A DNA stretch of 7,646 nt from Aquamicrobium sp. (GCA_014860725.1 JACZJD010000175.1:1-7646), one strand, 5' to 3'; positions 1 through 6,333 are shown, numbered from the stretch's first letter. Notes: generated by a model from the letters alone, not told the origin. Numbers and translations are program-made.

Positions 1-644
1 GCCTCGACCGTGCCGACGCCCTCGTAGAGCGTGTAGATCGCCTCGTTGATCATCGGCAGCAGGATGCGGTTGACGATGAAGGCCGGGAAATCCTCGGCGA
101 CGGTGATGGTCTTGTCGAGCGAGGACACGAAGGTCTTGGCCGTCTCGAAGGTCGAATCCTCGGTGGCGATGCCGCGCACCACCTCCACCAGCTTCATCAC
201 CGGCACCGGGTTCATGAAGTGGATGCCGATGAAGCGCTCGGGCCGGTCGGTCTGGGCGGCGAGCCGCGTGATCGAGATCGACGAGGTGTTGGTGGCGAGC
301 AGCGCCTCCGGGTTGAGGATCGGGCAGAGCTGGGCGAAGATCTTGCGCTTGACGGTCTCGTCCTCGGTCGCCGCCTCGATGACGAGGTCGACGTCGGCCA
401 GGTCCTCGAGCGCGGGCGCGGCGGTGATGCGCTGGGTCGCGGCGCGGTGCACCGCGTCGTCGAGCTTGCCGGAGGAGACCTGGCGGGCCATGTTGCCGTT
501 GATGGTGGCCAGCCCCGCCTCGATCCGCTCCTGCGAGATGTCGTACAGCTTGACGCGGTAGCCGGCGATCGCCGCGACATGCGCGATGCCGCCGCCCATC
601 TGCCCGGCCCCGATGATGCCCACCGTGGAAATCTTGCCCGTCAT
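1..644 (-). CDS. hbd: 3-hydroxybutyryl-CoA dehydrogenase, 3' end cut by window
   Basis: NAD(H)-dependent oxidation of (S)-3-hydroxyacyl-CoA to 3-oxoacyl-CoA, a cytosolic step of beta-oxidation and short-chain C4 metabolism. I read 214 codons from the ATG at 644; the family is usually about 290 residues, so roughly the last quarter lies outside the window. Seen directly: a Rossmann motif GAGQMG at residues 12-17 within VGIIGAGQMGGGIAHV, D35 at the end of the second strand (ribose binding), the IEAATED segment at 89-95, NTSS at 119-122, and HFMNPVPVMKLVE at 142-154. By the spacing of the human enzyme, S121, H142, E154 and N192 are the catalytic or substrate residues, so the active site is intact. 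It lies downstream of etfBA but is separated by a terminator and seems to have its own promoter. Whether it prefers C4 or longer chains, or NAD or NADP, cannot be told from the sequence. Confidence 0.95.
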   Translation of the reverse strand, partial: MTGKISTVGIIGAGQMGGGIAHVAAIAGYRVKLYDISQERIEAGLATINGNMARQVSSGKLDDAVHRAATQRITAAPALEDLADVDLVIEAATEDETVKRKIFAQLCPILNPEALLATNTSSISITRLAAQTDRPERFIGIHFMNPVPVMKLVEVVRGIATEDSTFETAKTFVSSLDKTITVAEDFPAFIVNRILLPMINEAIYTLYEGVGTVE

Positions 645-674
645 GTCCAGCCCCGTGCTCCGGCCCTGGCGGCC

Positions 675-680
675 GTTATA
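675..680 (-). promoter_or_regulatory. Candidate -10 element for hbd
   Basis: On the minus strand the hexamer TATAAC (5 of 6 matches to TATAAT) lies 30 bases upstream of the hbd ATG, predicting a start of transcription near 668 and a leader of about 24 bases. The -35 position 17 bases upstream falls in the right arm of the etfA terminator and matches the consensus poorly. A working promoter would therefore probably need an activator or a different sigma preference. It is supported mainly by the terminator just upstream, which otherwise would leave hbd weakly expressed. Confidence 0.4.
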
Positions 681-694
681 TTGCAGCGCAAAAT
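678..694. promoter_or_regulatory. Imperfect 17-bp palindrome over the hbd promoter (TGC-N3-GCA core)
   Basis: ATATTGCAGCGCAAAAT has two 7-base arms around a 3-base centre, with six of seven pairs matching, and a core of TTGC-N3-GCAA. It overlaps the candidate -10 of hbd by three bases and extends upstream over the spacer, a position typical of repressor operators. The TGC-N3-GCA core resembles the motif reported for PhaR, the polyhydroxybutyrate-responsive repressor of alphaproteobacteria. That assignment is from memory and unproven; part of the motif also serves as the U-tract of the etfA terminator. Confidence 0.35.
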
Positions 695-728
695 AGAAGG
701 GCGGGGTGACGTCTGTCTACCCCGCCCT
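690..728 (-). terminator. Rho-independent terminator after etfA
   Basis: On the minus strand a perfect 10-bp stem AGGGCGGGGT/ACCCCGCCCT (arms at 719-728 and 698-707) encloses an 11-base loop and is followed by TCTATTTT. It starts 30 bases after the etfA stop codon. The stem is very GC-rich, and the tail is U-rich but interrupted by C and A, so termination may be partial. It lies in the etfA-hbd gap and argues that hbd is not simply the last gene of the etfBA transcript. Confidence 0.75.
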
Positions 729-757
729 GCCACAATAGTCCGGGTGCTGCCGTAGCG

Positions 758-1687
758 TCAAAGCGCCTTTTCGAGTTCGGGCAGGATGGTGAAGAGGTCG
801 CCGACGAGGCCGAAGTCGGCGACCTGGAAGATCGGCGCCTCCTCGTCCTTGTTGATGGCGACGATGACCTTCGAATCCTTCATGCCCGCGAGGTGCTGGA
901 TCGCGCCGGAGATGCCGACCGCGATGTAGAGCTCGGGCGCGACCACCTTGCCGGTCTGGCCGACCTGCCAGTCGTTGGGCGCATAGCCGGCATCGACCGC
1001 GGCGCGCGACGCGCCGACCGCCGCACCGAGCTTGTCAGCGACGGGCAGGATCACCTCCTCGAACTTCTCGGCCGAGCCCAGCGCACGGCCGCCGGAGATG
1101 ATGATCCTGGCCGAGGTCAGCTCCGGACGGTCGCTCTCGGACAGCTTGTTCTCGACGAAGGAGGACACGCCCGGATTGGCCGCCGCCGCCACGGTCTCGA
1201 CCGCGGCCGAGCCGCCCTCACCCGCCGCCTGGAACGAGGCGGTACGCACGGTGATGACCTTCTTGGCGTCGGTCGCCTGCACGGTCTGGATGGCGTTGCC
1301 GGCATAGATCGGCCGCTTGAAGGTGTCGGCGGAGACGACCTCGATGATCTCCGAGACCTGCGCCACGTCGAGAAGGGCGGCGACGCGCGGCAGCACGTTC
1401 TTGCCCATGGTCGTGGCCGGCGCGATCACCGTGTCGTAGTTGCCGGCGAGCGAGACGATCAGCGCGGCGGTCGGTTCGGCAAGCCGCTCGGCGAGCTCGT
1501 CGGCCTCGGCGAGCAGGACCTTGCGCACGCCGGCGAGCTTGGCCGCGGCGTCGGCGGCCGCCTTGGCGCCCTTGCCGGCGACCAGCACGTCGACGTCGCC
1601 GCCGATCTTCGAGGCAGCCGTCAGCGCCTTGGCGGTCTGGTCGGAAAGGGTCGCGTTGTCATGTTCGGCAACGAGAAGGATGGCCAT
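758..1687 (-). CDS. etfA: Electron transfer flavoprotein alpha subunit
   Basis: FAD-carrying alpha subunit of the EtfAB heterodimer, which accepts electrons from acyl-CoA dehydrogenases and other flavoprotein dehydrogenases and passes them to ETF:ubiquinone oxidoreductase. It has 309 residues, normal for the bacterial family. Residues 1-185 form the alpha/beta N-terminal domain. From about 192 comes the FAD domain, with [12 protein letters not shown] at 199-210, [11 protein letters not shown] at 225-235, QVGQTGK at 241-247 and the ETF-alpha signature from L253 to N279. With a constant offset of 21 from the human protein, the FAD contacts R228, T245, Q264, H265, N279 and D297 are all present. 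A good Shine-Dalgarno (GGGAG, 9 bases before the ATG) fixes the start. It follows etfB by 25 bases, so the two are surely cotranscribed. Confidence 0.98.
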   Translation of the reverse strand: MAILLVAEHDNATLSDQTAKALTAASKIGGDVDVLVAGKGAKAAADAAAKLAGVRKVLLAEADELAERLAEPTAALIVSLAGNYDTVIAPATTMGKNVLPRVAALLDVAQVSEIIEVVSADTFKRPIYAGNAIQTVQATDAKKVITVRTASFQAAGEGGSAAVETVAAAANPGVSSFVENKLSESDRPELTSARIIISGGRALGSAEKFEEVILPVADKLGAAVGASRAAVDAGYAPNDWQVGQTGKVVAPELYIAVGISGAIQHLAGMKDSKVIVAINKDEEAPIFQVADFGLVGDLFTILPELEKAL

Positions 1688-1712
1688 GTCAGTTATCTCC
1701 CTTTTCCGAGGC

Positions 1713-2459
1713 TTAAAGAACGCCGGCCGACTTGAGGCTCGCCACCAGCTCGGCGACGTCCTTGACCTTGACGCCCGCCTTGCGGCCGCCCGGCTCCTCG
1801 GTCTTCAGCACCTTGAGCCGCGGCGCGACGTCGACGCCGTAATCGGCGGCGGCCTTCTCGTCGAGCGGCTTCTTCTTGGCCTTCATGATGTTGGGCAGCG
1901 AGGCGTAGCGCGGCTGGTTGAGCCGCAGGTCCGTCGTCACCACCGCCGGCAGCTTGATCTCGACCACCTGCAGGCCGCCGTCGACCTCGCGCGTCACCCT
2001 GGCCTTGCCGTCGGCAAGCTCGACCTCGGACGCGAACGTGCCCTGCGACCAGCCGAGCAGCGCGGCCAGCATCTGGCCGGTCTGGTTGGCGTCGTCGTCG
2101 ATCGCCTGCTTGCCGAGCACCACCAGCTCCGGCTTCTCCTCGTCGACCACGGCCTTGAGCAGCTTGGCCACCGCCAGCGGCTCGACCGTCTCGTCGGTCT
2201 TGATCAGGATGCCGCGGTCCGCGCCCATGGCGAGCGCCGTGCGGATCGTCTCGGCCGCCTGCGCCGGGCCGATGGAGACGACGACGATCTCCGAAGCCTT
2301 GCCGGCTTCCTTCAGCCGGATCGCCTCCTCGACCGCGATCTCGTCGAACGGGTTCATCGACATCTTCACGTTGGCAAGCTCAACGCCAGACCCGTCCGAC
2401 TTCACGCGGATCTTCACGTTGAAGTCCACAACCCGCTTCACTGGGACAAGAACTTTCAT
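1713..2459 (-). CDS. etfB: Electron transfer flavoprotein beta subunit
   Basis: AMP-binding beta subunit of EtfAB; it contacts partner dehydrogenases. I start at the ATG at 2459, giving 248 residues beginning [10 protein letters not shown], the usual family N-terminus. An in-frame extension to 2573 is rejected because it would read through the leader. Visible features: [13 protein letters not shown] at 34-46, [15 protein letters not shown] at 116-130 around the nucleotide site, and the ETF-beta signature at 155-175, which fits the PROSITE pattern residue by residue. The recognition loop [12 protein letters not shown] at 188-199 anchors the dehydrogenase partner: L188 corresponds to human L195, and K193 and K196 to the human lysines K200 and K203 that are methylated by ETFBKMT. 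A likely promoter lies about 140 bases upstream. Confidence 0.98.
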   Translation of the reverse strand: MKVLVPVKRVVDFNVKIRVKSDGSGVELANVKMSMNPFDEIAVEEAIRLKEAGKASEIVVVSIGPAQAAETIRTALAMGADRGILIKTDETVEPLAVAKLLKAVVDEEKPELVVLGKQAIDDDANQTGQMLAALLGWSQGTFASEVELADGKARVTREVDGGLQVVEIKLPAVVTTDLRLNQPRYASLPNIMKAKKKPLDEKAAADYGVDVAPRLKVLKTEEPGGRKAGVKVKDVAELVASLKSAGVL

Positions 2460-2599
2460 GCGCTCAAAACCTTTCCGAGAAATTCGTGGGTGCTGGCTGG
2501 CAGCATCCCTGCCGTTCGCTTGCGGATAATGGAGTTCGCCGAGGCGAGACCGTTCGCGCCCCGTCGCTCGCAAGACGGCATGGGCCCTGGCCGCCTGTG

Positions 2600-2628
2600 G
2601 CTGTAGTGGTCCTCCGCGGCAGCGTCAA
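2600..2628 (-). promoter_or_regulatory. Sigma70-like promoter of etfBA
   Basis: On the minus strand TTGACG (2628-2623) is separated by exactly 17 bases from TACAGC (2605-2600). The -35 matches 5 of 6 consensus positions and the -10 matches 3 of 6, which is common in alphaproteobacteria. Transcription would begin near 2593, leaving a leader of about 134 bases before etfB. I saw no convincing riboswitch or attenuator in that leader. It sits within the 209-base gap between the rhomboid gene and etfB, and this is the best promoter I found in that gap. Confidence 0.5.
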
Positions 2629-2640
2629 TACGGATCGGAT

Positions 2641-2657
2641 TTTCAAACCGTTTGAAA
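2641..2657. promoter_or_regulatory. Perfect 17-bp palindrome upstream of the etfBA promoter
   Basis: TTTCAAAC-C-GTTTGAAA: two perfect 8-base arms around one central base, AT-rich in a very GC-rich region. It is centred about 56 bases upstream of the predicted etfB transcription start and 11 bases after the rhomboid stop codon. A one-base loop and no T-tract exclude a normal terminator, so an operator for a dimeric regulator is the better reading. CAAAC-N-GTTTG resembles the motif described for PsrA, a TetR-family fatty-acid sensor of gammaproteobacteria (CAAAC-N2-4-GTTTG), although the gap is one base short. Confidence 0.55.
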
Positions 2658-2668
2658 GGCGCGGCGGA

Positions 2669-3439
2669 TCAGCGCCTGCCCCAAGGAGAAGGCGGCGGGG
2701 ACGGCGGAGGGGGCGGCGCGCTTTCGGAGGCGACCTCCACGGCCTGCGGCGTCACGATCTCGCGATCGAACAGCGGCACGCCGCGCCGGCGCAGGAAGAG
2801 CACCAGCACCGCGCCCGCCACGATGCCGCCGATATGCGCCGCCCAGGAGATCTCGTCCTCGGCCGCGAGCAGAAGCATCGCCACCTGGAACACGATCCAC
2901 AGCGCGAGCAGGATCGAGGCGGGCAGCCGGATCGGGATGCGGCCGAGCGCCAGCACCCACACCTTCACCCGCGGATGCAGCATCAGATAGGCGGTGACGA
3001 CGCCGGCGATGGCGCCGGATGCGCCGATCAGCGGCGCCTGCGAGTCCGGCGCGACCATGCCGTGGGCGAAGGCCCCGGCCACGGCGCAGGCGAGATAGAA
3101 CAACAGGAACCTGATGTGGCCGAGCGCGTCCTCGACATTGTCGCCGAACACCCACAGGAACAGCATGTTGCCGCCCAGATGCCAGATGTCGCCGTGCAGG
3201 AAGGCATAGGTGACATAGGTGAGGTCGTCCGGCACCAGCACCCATTCGTCCGGCCGCTCGGCGATGTCGTAGACGGTGGACGGGATGTAGCCGAGGCCGA
3301 TCACCGCCGCTTCGGTGAAGCCGCTGCTGCCCAGCGCGGTCAGGAGATAGACGACGACGTTGGCCGCGATCAGCCCCAGCGTGACGTATTGCAGCCGGAT
3401 ATGCTTGAGGCTGTTGGCGTCGTGCAGCGGAATGAACAT
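2669..3439 (-). CDS. Rhomboid-family intramembrane serine protease
   Basis: Inner-membrane serine protease that cleaves substrates within or next to a transmembrane segment; its substrate is unknown. It has 256 residues. Family landmarks: a first helix at about 16-35, then HGDIWHLGGNMLFLWVFG at 82-99 with H87 and N91 (the HxxxN pair helping the oxyanion hole), the catalytic motif GASGAIAG at 139-146 with nucleophile S141, and the second dyad residue H202 in WAAHIGGIVAG (199-209). About six helices are present: 16-35, 84-99, 109-130, 137-155, 172-192 and 198-216. The dyad is complete, so it should be active. The C-terminus (241-253) is a cytoplasmic or periplasmic proline-rich tail of P and S ending WGRR. 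It follows the adenosyltransferase gene by 31 bases, with GGAAAGG upstream of the ATG at a rather long spacing. Confidence 0.93.
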   Translation of the reverse strand: MFIPLHDANSLKHIRLQYVTLGLIAANVVVYLLTALGSSGFTEAAVIGLGYIPSTVYDIAERPDEWVLVPDDLTYVTYAFLHGDIWHLGGNMLFLWVFGDNVEDALGHIRFLLFYLACAVAGAFAHGMVAPDSQAPLIGASGAIAGVVTAYLMLHPRVKVWVLALGRIPIRLPASILLALWIVFQVAMLLLAAEDEISWAAHIGGIVAGAVLVLFLRRRGVPLFDREIVTPQAVEVASESAPPPPPSPPPSPWGRR

Positions 3440-3470
3440 GCGTGCCGGGCCTTTCCGCCGGTGTTGCGCT

Positions 3471-4052
3471 CTACCGGTTCTGCCCCGGCACCCACAGCAC
3501 GTCGCTTTCGCCCCGGTCGTTGACCGCCCGGGCGGCGACGAACAGGAAGTCCGAGACGCGGTTGATATAGCGGATCGCCGCGCCGCCGACCTTCTCGCCC
3601 TCCTTGAGCGACAGCTCGACGATCATGCGCTCGGCGCGGCGCGCGACGGTGCGGGCAAGGTGCAGCGCCGCCGCGGCCGGCGAGCCGCCCGGCAGCACGA
3701 AGGTGCGCAGCGGCCGCATGCCCTTGTTGACCGCGTCGATCTCGCTCTCGATGCGCCTGACCTGCGAATCGAGGATGCGCAGCGGCTCGTAGCCGAGGTC
3801 CTCGCCGGTGTCGGGGGTGGCGAGCTCCGCGCCGAGGTCGAACAGGTCGTTCTGGATGCGGCCGAGCATGGCGTCGAGCTCGGGATGGGCGTCCCTGGTG
3901 TGCAGCCGCGCCAGGCCGATGCAGGCATTGGCCTCGTCCACCGTGCCGTAGGAGGCGATGCGCAGGTCGTATTTCGGCCGCCGCTCGCCGGTGCCGAGCG
4001 CGGTGGTGCCGTCGTCGCCGGTGCGGGTGTAGATCTTGTTGAGGATGACCAT
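3471..4052 (-). CDS. PduO-type cob(I)alamin adenosyltransferase
   Basis: Transfers the adenosyl group of ATP to cob(I)alamin, making adenosylcobalamin, the cofactor of methylmalonyl-CoA mutase and some ribonucleotide reductases. It is cytosolic and expected to be a trimer. It has 193 residues, the normal length. Motifs seen: the ATP-binding N-terminus YTRTGDDGTTALG at 8-20, SYGTVDEANA at 34-43, LPGGS at 120-124, the arginine-rich helix RTVARRAER at 134-142 (equivalent to the MMAB residues mutated in human disease) and YINRVSDFLF at 162-171 with the conserved N164 and D168. Together they distinguish PduO/MMAB from CobA-type and EutT-type enzymes. A GGGAGG ribosome site 7 bases before the ATG supports the start. 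No cobalamin riboswitch is visible upstream, so B12-responsive control is not evident. Confidence 0.96.
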   Translation of the reverse strand: MVILNKIYTRTGDDGTTALGTGERRPKYDLRIASYGTVDEANACIGLARLHTRDAHPELDAMLGRIQNDLFDLGAELATPDTGEDLGYEPLRILDSQVRRIESEIDAVNKGMRPLRTFVLPGGSPAAAALHLARTVARRAERMIVELSLKEGEKVGGAAIRYINRVSDFLFVAARAVNDRGESDVLWVPGQNR

Positions 4053-4070
4053 GGCTTCGCCTCCCTGCGC

Positions 4071-4262
4071 TCAGCGGCCGGAAACCCACAGCGCCAGCAC
4101 GATGAACACCAGCGCGATGAACTGGAGGATGACGCGCGCCTGCATCAGCTTGTTCGAGGTGTTGCCGGAGCCGCCCCGCAGCATGTTGATGAGGCCGCGG
4201 ACCAGCACGATCAGCACGGCGACCATGAACACGATGGCGAGAATGTTGAAGGCTGTGGACAT
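4071..4262 (-). CDS. Twin transmembrane helix small protein (HIG1-like)
   Basis: 63-residue inner-membrane protein with two hydrophobic helices, at about 5-22 and 46-60. They are joined by a basic loop containing GLINMLRGGSGNTSNKLMQ (23-41) followed by ARVILQ. The loop resembles the HIG1 signature region shared with mitochondrial Rcf1/HIGD proteins, which associate with respiratory supercomplexes. In bacteria the function is mostly unknown, so any respiratory role here is inference. The gene is first in a set with the adenosyltransferase (18 bases downstream) and rhomboid, an order I recall from other Rhizobiales. A GGAAG ribosome site lies about 6 bases before the ATG. It starts 129 bases from the divergent BrkB-family gene. 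Confidence 0.85.
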   Translation of the reverse strand: MSTAFNILAIVFMVAVLIVLVRGLINMLRGGSGNTSNKLMQARVILQFIALVFIVLALWVSGR

Positions 4263-4310
4263 GAACGTCTTCCGTGGGGCGGCGGATCGCGGCAGGCGGT
4301 TGGCGCCTAT

Positions 4311-4331
4311 CCGGAATTTTCCTCTTTCCGG
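4311..4331. repeat. Inverted repeat in the divergent intergenic region
   Basis: CCGGAA and TTCCGG separated by a 9-base pyrimidine-rich spacer (TTTTCCTCT), between the divergent twin-transmembrane and BrkB-family genes. The centres of the arms are 15 bases apart, more than one helical turn. It could be a regulator site for either gene or a chance repeat; six-base arms are not strong evidence in GC-rich DNA. I found no convincing -35/-10 pair for either gene in this region. Confidence 0.25.
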
Positions 4332-4391
4332 TCTGGCATGCTAGGACTCATCCTTCCCATATTCGGCAGGACGACACAATCGGCGGAACGG

Positions 4392-5249
4392 ATGCTGCGC
4401 GCACTTGCTGTCACCAAGCGAATCCTCGGCGATGCGCTCGGCCACTTCAACAACGACGACGGCTGGGCCATCGCCAGCCATCTCGCCCTGTCGGCGCTGC
4501 TGGCGCTGTTCCCGTTCCTGATCTTCGCCACCTCGCTCGCGAGCTTCCTCGGCGCGCAGGCCTTCGCCGACACGGCCGTGCACCTCGTCTTCGACACCTG
4601 GCCGGACGAGATCGCCGAGCCGATCGCCCGCGAGGTGACGAGCGTGCTGACCGTGCAGCGCGGCGACGTGCTGACCTTCGGCATCCTGATCGCCCTCTAC
4701 TTCGCCTCGAACGGCATCGAGGCGTTGCGGGTCGGCCTGAACCGCGCCTACCGGGTGATCGAGACGCGGTCGATCTTCCTGCTCAGGGCGCAGAGCCTCG
4801 GCTTCGTCGTGGTGGCGACGCTCGGCTTCCTGATCGTCTCGGCGCTCCTGGTGTTCGCGCCGATCGCCGTCGGCATCGCCGAGCAGCGCCTGCCGTGGAT
4901 ACAGCCCTATACCGGCACCATCACCTTCTGGCGCTTCGCCATCGCCGTGATCGTCATCGTGCTCGGGCTGATCGCGGTGCACATGTGGCTGCCGGCCGGC
5001 CGCCGCCGCTTCCGCGACATCGTGCCGGGGCTGATCTTCACGCTGGTGTTCTGGGTCGCGGGCTCGTCGGCCTTCGCGGCCTATCTCGGCCGCTTCTCGT
5101 CCTACGCCTCGACCTATGCGGGGCTGGCCTCGATCATGATCGCGCTCGTCTTCCTCTACATGATCTCGGCGATCTTCATCATCGGCGGCGAGCTGAACGC
5201 GGCGATCCGGCGCTATCTCGACGCGCGGGCGAAGGTGAAGGCGGGTTAG
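4392..5249 (+). CDS. YihY/BrkB-family inner-membrane protein
   Basis: Multi-pass membrane protein of the UPF0761/BrkB family (Pfam Virul_fac_BrkB), named from a Bordetella serum-resistance gene; its molecular role is unsettled and it is not ribonuclease BN. From the ATG at 4392 it has 285 residues and about six helices (29-53, 94-110, 134-160, 181-203, 209-231, 243-267). Family motifs: SHLALSALLALFPFLIF at 29-45, SNGIEALRVGLNRAYRVIETR at 106-126, LPAGRRRFRDIVPG at 200-213 and YAGLASIMIALVFLYMISA at 242-260 followed by GGELNA at 265-270. An ATG at 4338 would add 18 residues, but those codons (CTA, GGA, CTT, ATA, AGG, ACA, CAA) have low third-position GC unlike the rest, and neither start has a clear Shine-Dalgarno. 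It converges on the DMT transporter gene. Confidence 0.9.
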   Translation: MLRALAVTKRILGDALGHFNNDDGWAIASHLALSALLALFPFLIFATSLASFLGAQAFADTAVHLVFDTWPDEIAEPIAREVTSVLTVQRGDVLTFGILIALYFASNGIEALRVGLNRAYRVIETRSIFLLRAQSLGFVVVATLGFLIVSALLVFAPIAVGIAEQRLPWIQPYTGTITFWRFAIAVIVIVLGLIAVHMWLPAGRRRFRDIVPGLIFTLVFWVAGSSAFAAYLGRFSSYASTYAGLASIMIALVFLYMISAIFIIGGELNAAIRRYLDARAKVKAG

Positions 5250-5255
5250 CTTTTT

Positions 5256-5281
5256 GTTTTCCGCAGTTCCGGGCGGAAAAC
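5256..5281. terminator. Hairpin between convergent genes, possible terminator
   Basis: GTTTTCCGC and GCGGAAAAC form a perfect 9-bp stem around the 8-base loop AGTTCCGG, 6 bases after the stop codon of the BrkB-family gene and 25 bases from the end of the convergent transporter gene. The only T-run (TTTTT, 5251-5255) precedes the stem on the plus strand, so in either direction the classical U-tail is missing, although a short TTTT occurs at 5292-5295. It may still slow or block read-through between the convergent genes. Confidence 0.4.
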
Positions 5282-5306
5282 CGCTTCGCACTTTTCCTGG
5301 ATTGCT

Positions 5307-6170
5307 CTAGCGCCGCGTCGCCATGGCGACGCCGGCCATGGTGACGACCATGCCGACGAGCTGGAGCGGCGTCAGCGTCTCGCCGAACAGGACCCAGGCG
5401 ATCAGCGCCGTCACCGCCGGCACGAGGTAGAACAGCGACGACACCTTCGCCATCTCGCCCTCGCGGATCATGTGCATCAACAGGAAGATCGCGCCGATCG
5501 ACAGCACCAGCACCAGCCACGCCATGGCGAAGACCAGCTCGCCGGTGACGACGAAAGTACGCGTCTCGAAGGCGAGCGAGCCCGCCGCCGCCACGACGGT
5601 CGCGCCGACATACTGCCACAGCGTGCCGGAGACGAGGTCGGCCCCGGCGAGGCATCGCTTCTGCCACACCGTGCCGGCGCTGATCGCGCCGACGCCGAAG
5701 ACGCAGGCCGCGAGCGTCGCCGCCGTCACCCCGCCGACGGCGTCGCCGATCCTGGGCGCGAGCACGATGACGATGCCGGCGAAGCCGATGGCGAGGCCCG
5801 CCCAGTGGCGCGGCAGCACCTTCTCGCCGAGCGCAAGGCCGGCCATGACCGCCGTGATCAGCGGCTGGAGGCCGATGATGAGGGCGGAGAGGCCGGCCGG
5901 CATGCCGTTCCGGATCGCCCAGAACACGGCCCCGAGATAGACGCCGTGGACGAGCGCGCCGACGAGGACGGCGTGCGCGGCCTGCCGCCGCGACAGCGGC
6001 TTCGCCCGCAGCGCCAGAGCGAGCGCCAGCAGGATCAGCGCGGCGAGCGCGAAGCGCACGGCGAGGAAGCTGAACGGCTCCGACCACGGCATGGCGTAGC
6101 GCGCGCCGATGAAGCCCGTCGCCCACAGGACGACGAAGAGGGCCGGGATGAAGCGCGTGGCGGAGGACAT
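5307..6170 (-). CDS. EamA/DMT-superfamily transporter
   Basis: Ten-helix inner-membrane exporter of the drug/metabolite transporter superfamily; the substrate (often an amino acid, nucleoside or other metabolite) cannot be told. It has 287 residues from the ATG at 6170, beginning MSSATRFIPALFVVLWATGF, the usual N-terminus, with little cytoplasmic leader. Two EamA repeats are seen: residues 7-138, ending with LQPLITAVMAGLALGEKV (101-118) and GFAGIVIVLAP, and residues 150-283, ending with YLVPAVTALIAWVLFGE (248-264) and GMVVTMAGVAM. The paired glutamates E116 and E264 sit at equivalent points in the repeats. An upstream in-frame extension to 6305 is rejected because it is arginine/proline-rich and does not look like coding sequence. 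No clear Shine-Dalgarno precedes the chosen ATG. Confidence 0.92.
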   Translation of the reverse strand: MSSATRFIPALFVVLWATGFIGARYAMPWSEPFSFLAVRFALAALILLALALALRAKPLSRRQAAHAVLVGALVHGVYLGAVFWAIRNGMPAGLSALIIGLQPLITAVMAGLALGEKVLPRHWAGLAIGFAGIVIVLAPRIGDAVGGVTAATLAACVFGVGAISAGTVWQKRCLAGADLVSGTLWQYVGATVVAAAGSLAFETRTFVVTGELVFAMAWLVLVLSIGAIFLLMHMIREGEMAKVSSLFYLVPAVTALIAWVLFGETLTPLQLVGMVVTMAGVAMATRR

Positions 6171-6263
6171 CGGGGAAAGGGCTCGCGGATCGGGGCGGGC
6201 GCGGGATCGCCCGACCGCTCTAATGCGAAACGCCGCGTCAAGCAAAGGATAAGGATTGATCCA

Positions 6264-6269
6264 TATACT
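6264..6269 (+). promoter_or_regulatory. Candidate -10 for the small membrane protein gene
   Basis: TATACT matches the -10 consensus at five of six positions within an AT-richer patch of the 163-base gap between the divergent transporter and small membrane protein genes. Transcription would start near 6276, giving a leader of about 58 bases. No good -35 is present at 16-18 bases. Apart from this the gap shows only a 6-bp inverted repeat (6196-6213), which I regard as chance. Confidence 0.3.
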
Positions 6270-6333
6270 CAGGCGAATTGATGCGGGTGTCATGACGGGG
6301 CGCATCCTTCACCGCTTGTCCGGGAGGGAATGC

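Noticed and set aside
46..755. Open frames of 171 and 178 codons on the plus strand opposite hbd
   Set aside because: They are antisense shadows in GC-rich coding DNA; the minus frame gives a complete dehydrogenase active site.
2491..2503. GCTGGCTGGCAGC imperfect repeat in the etfB leader
   Set aside because: Too short and imperfect to separate from chance.
2464..2646. 60-codon minus-strand frame in the etfB leader
   Set aside because: It would start at TTG within the palindrome, upstream of the likely promoter, with no ribosome site and no recognisable similarity.
2641..2657. Reading the palindrome as the rhomboid terminator
   Set aside because: A one-base loop cannot form, the stem is AT-rich and no T-tract follows.
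3360..4391. Long in-frame 5' extension of the BrkB-family frame (to 3360)
   Set aside because: It runs antisense through the adenosyltransferase and small membrane protein genes, has arginine/aspartate-rich shadow composition and lacks any family similarity.
4263..4391. Cobalamin riboswitch upstream of the adenosyltransferase unit
   Set aside because: I looked for a B12 box and the long folded leader expected; the region is too short and no such box is visible.
4341..5291. 316-codon minus-strand frame opposite the BrkB-family gene
   Set aside because: Its composition is extreme (R, E, D, H repeats), typical of an antisense shadow; the plus frame has clear helices and family motifs.
6196..6213. 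CGGGCG/CGCCCG inverted repeat upstream of the DMT transporter
   Set aside because: Six-base GC-only arms are expected by chance at this base composition, and no promoter is placed around it.
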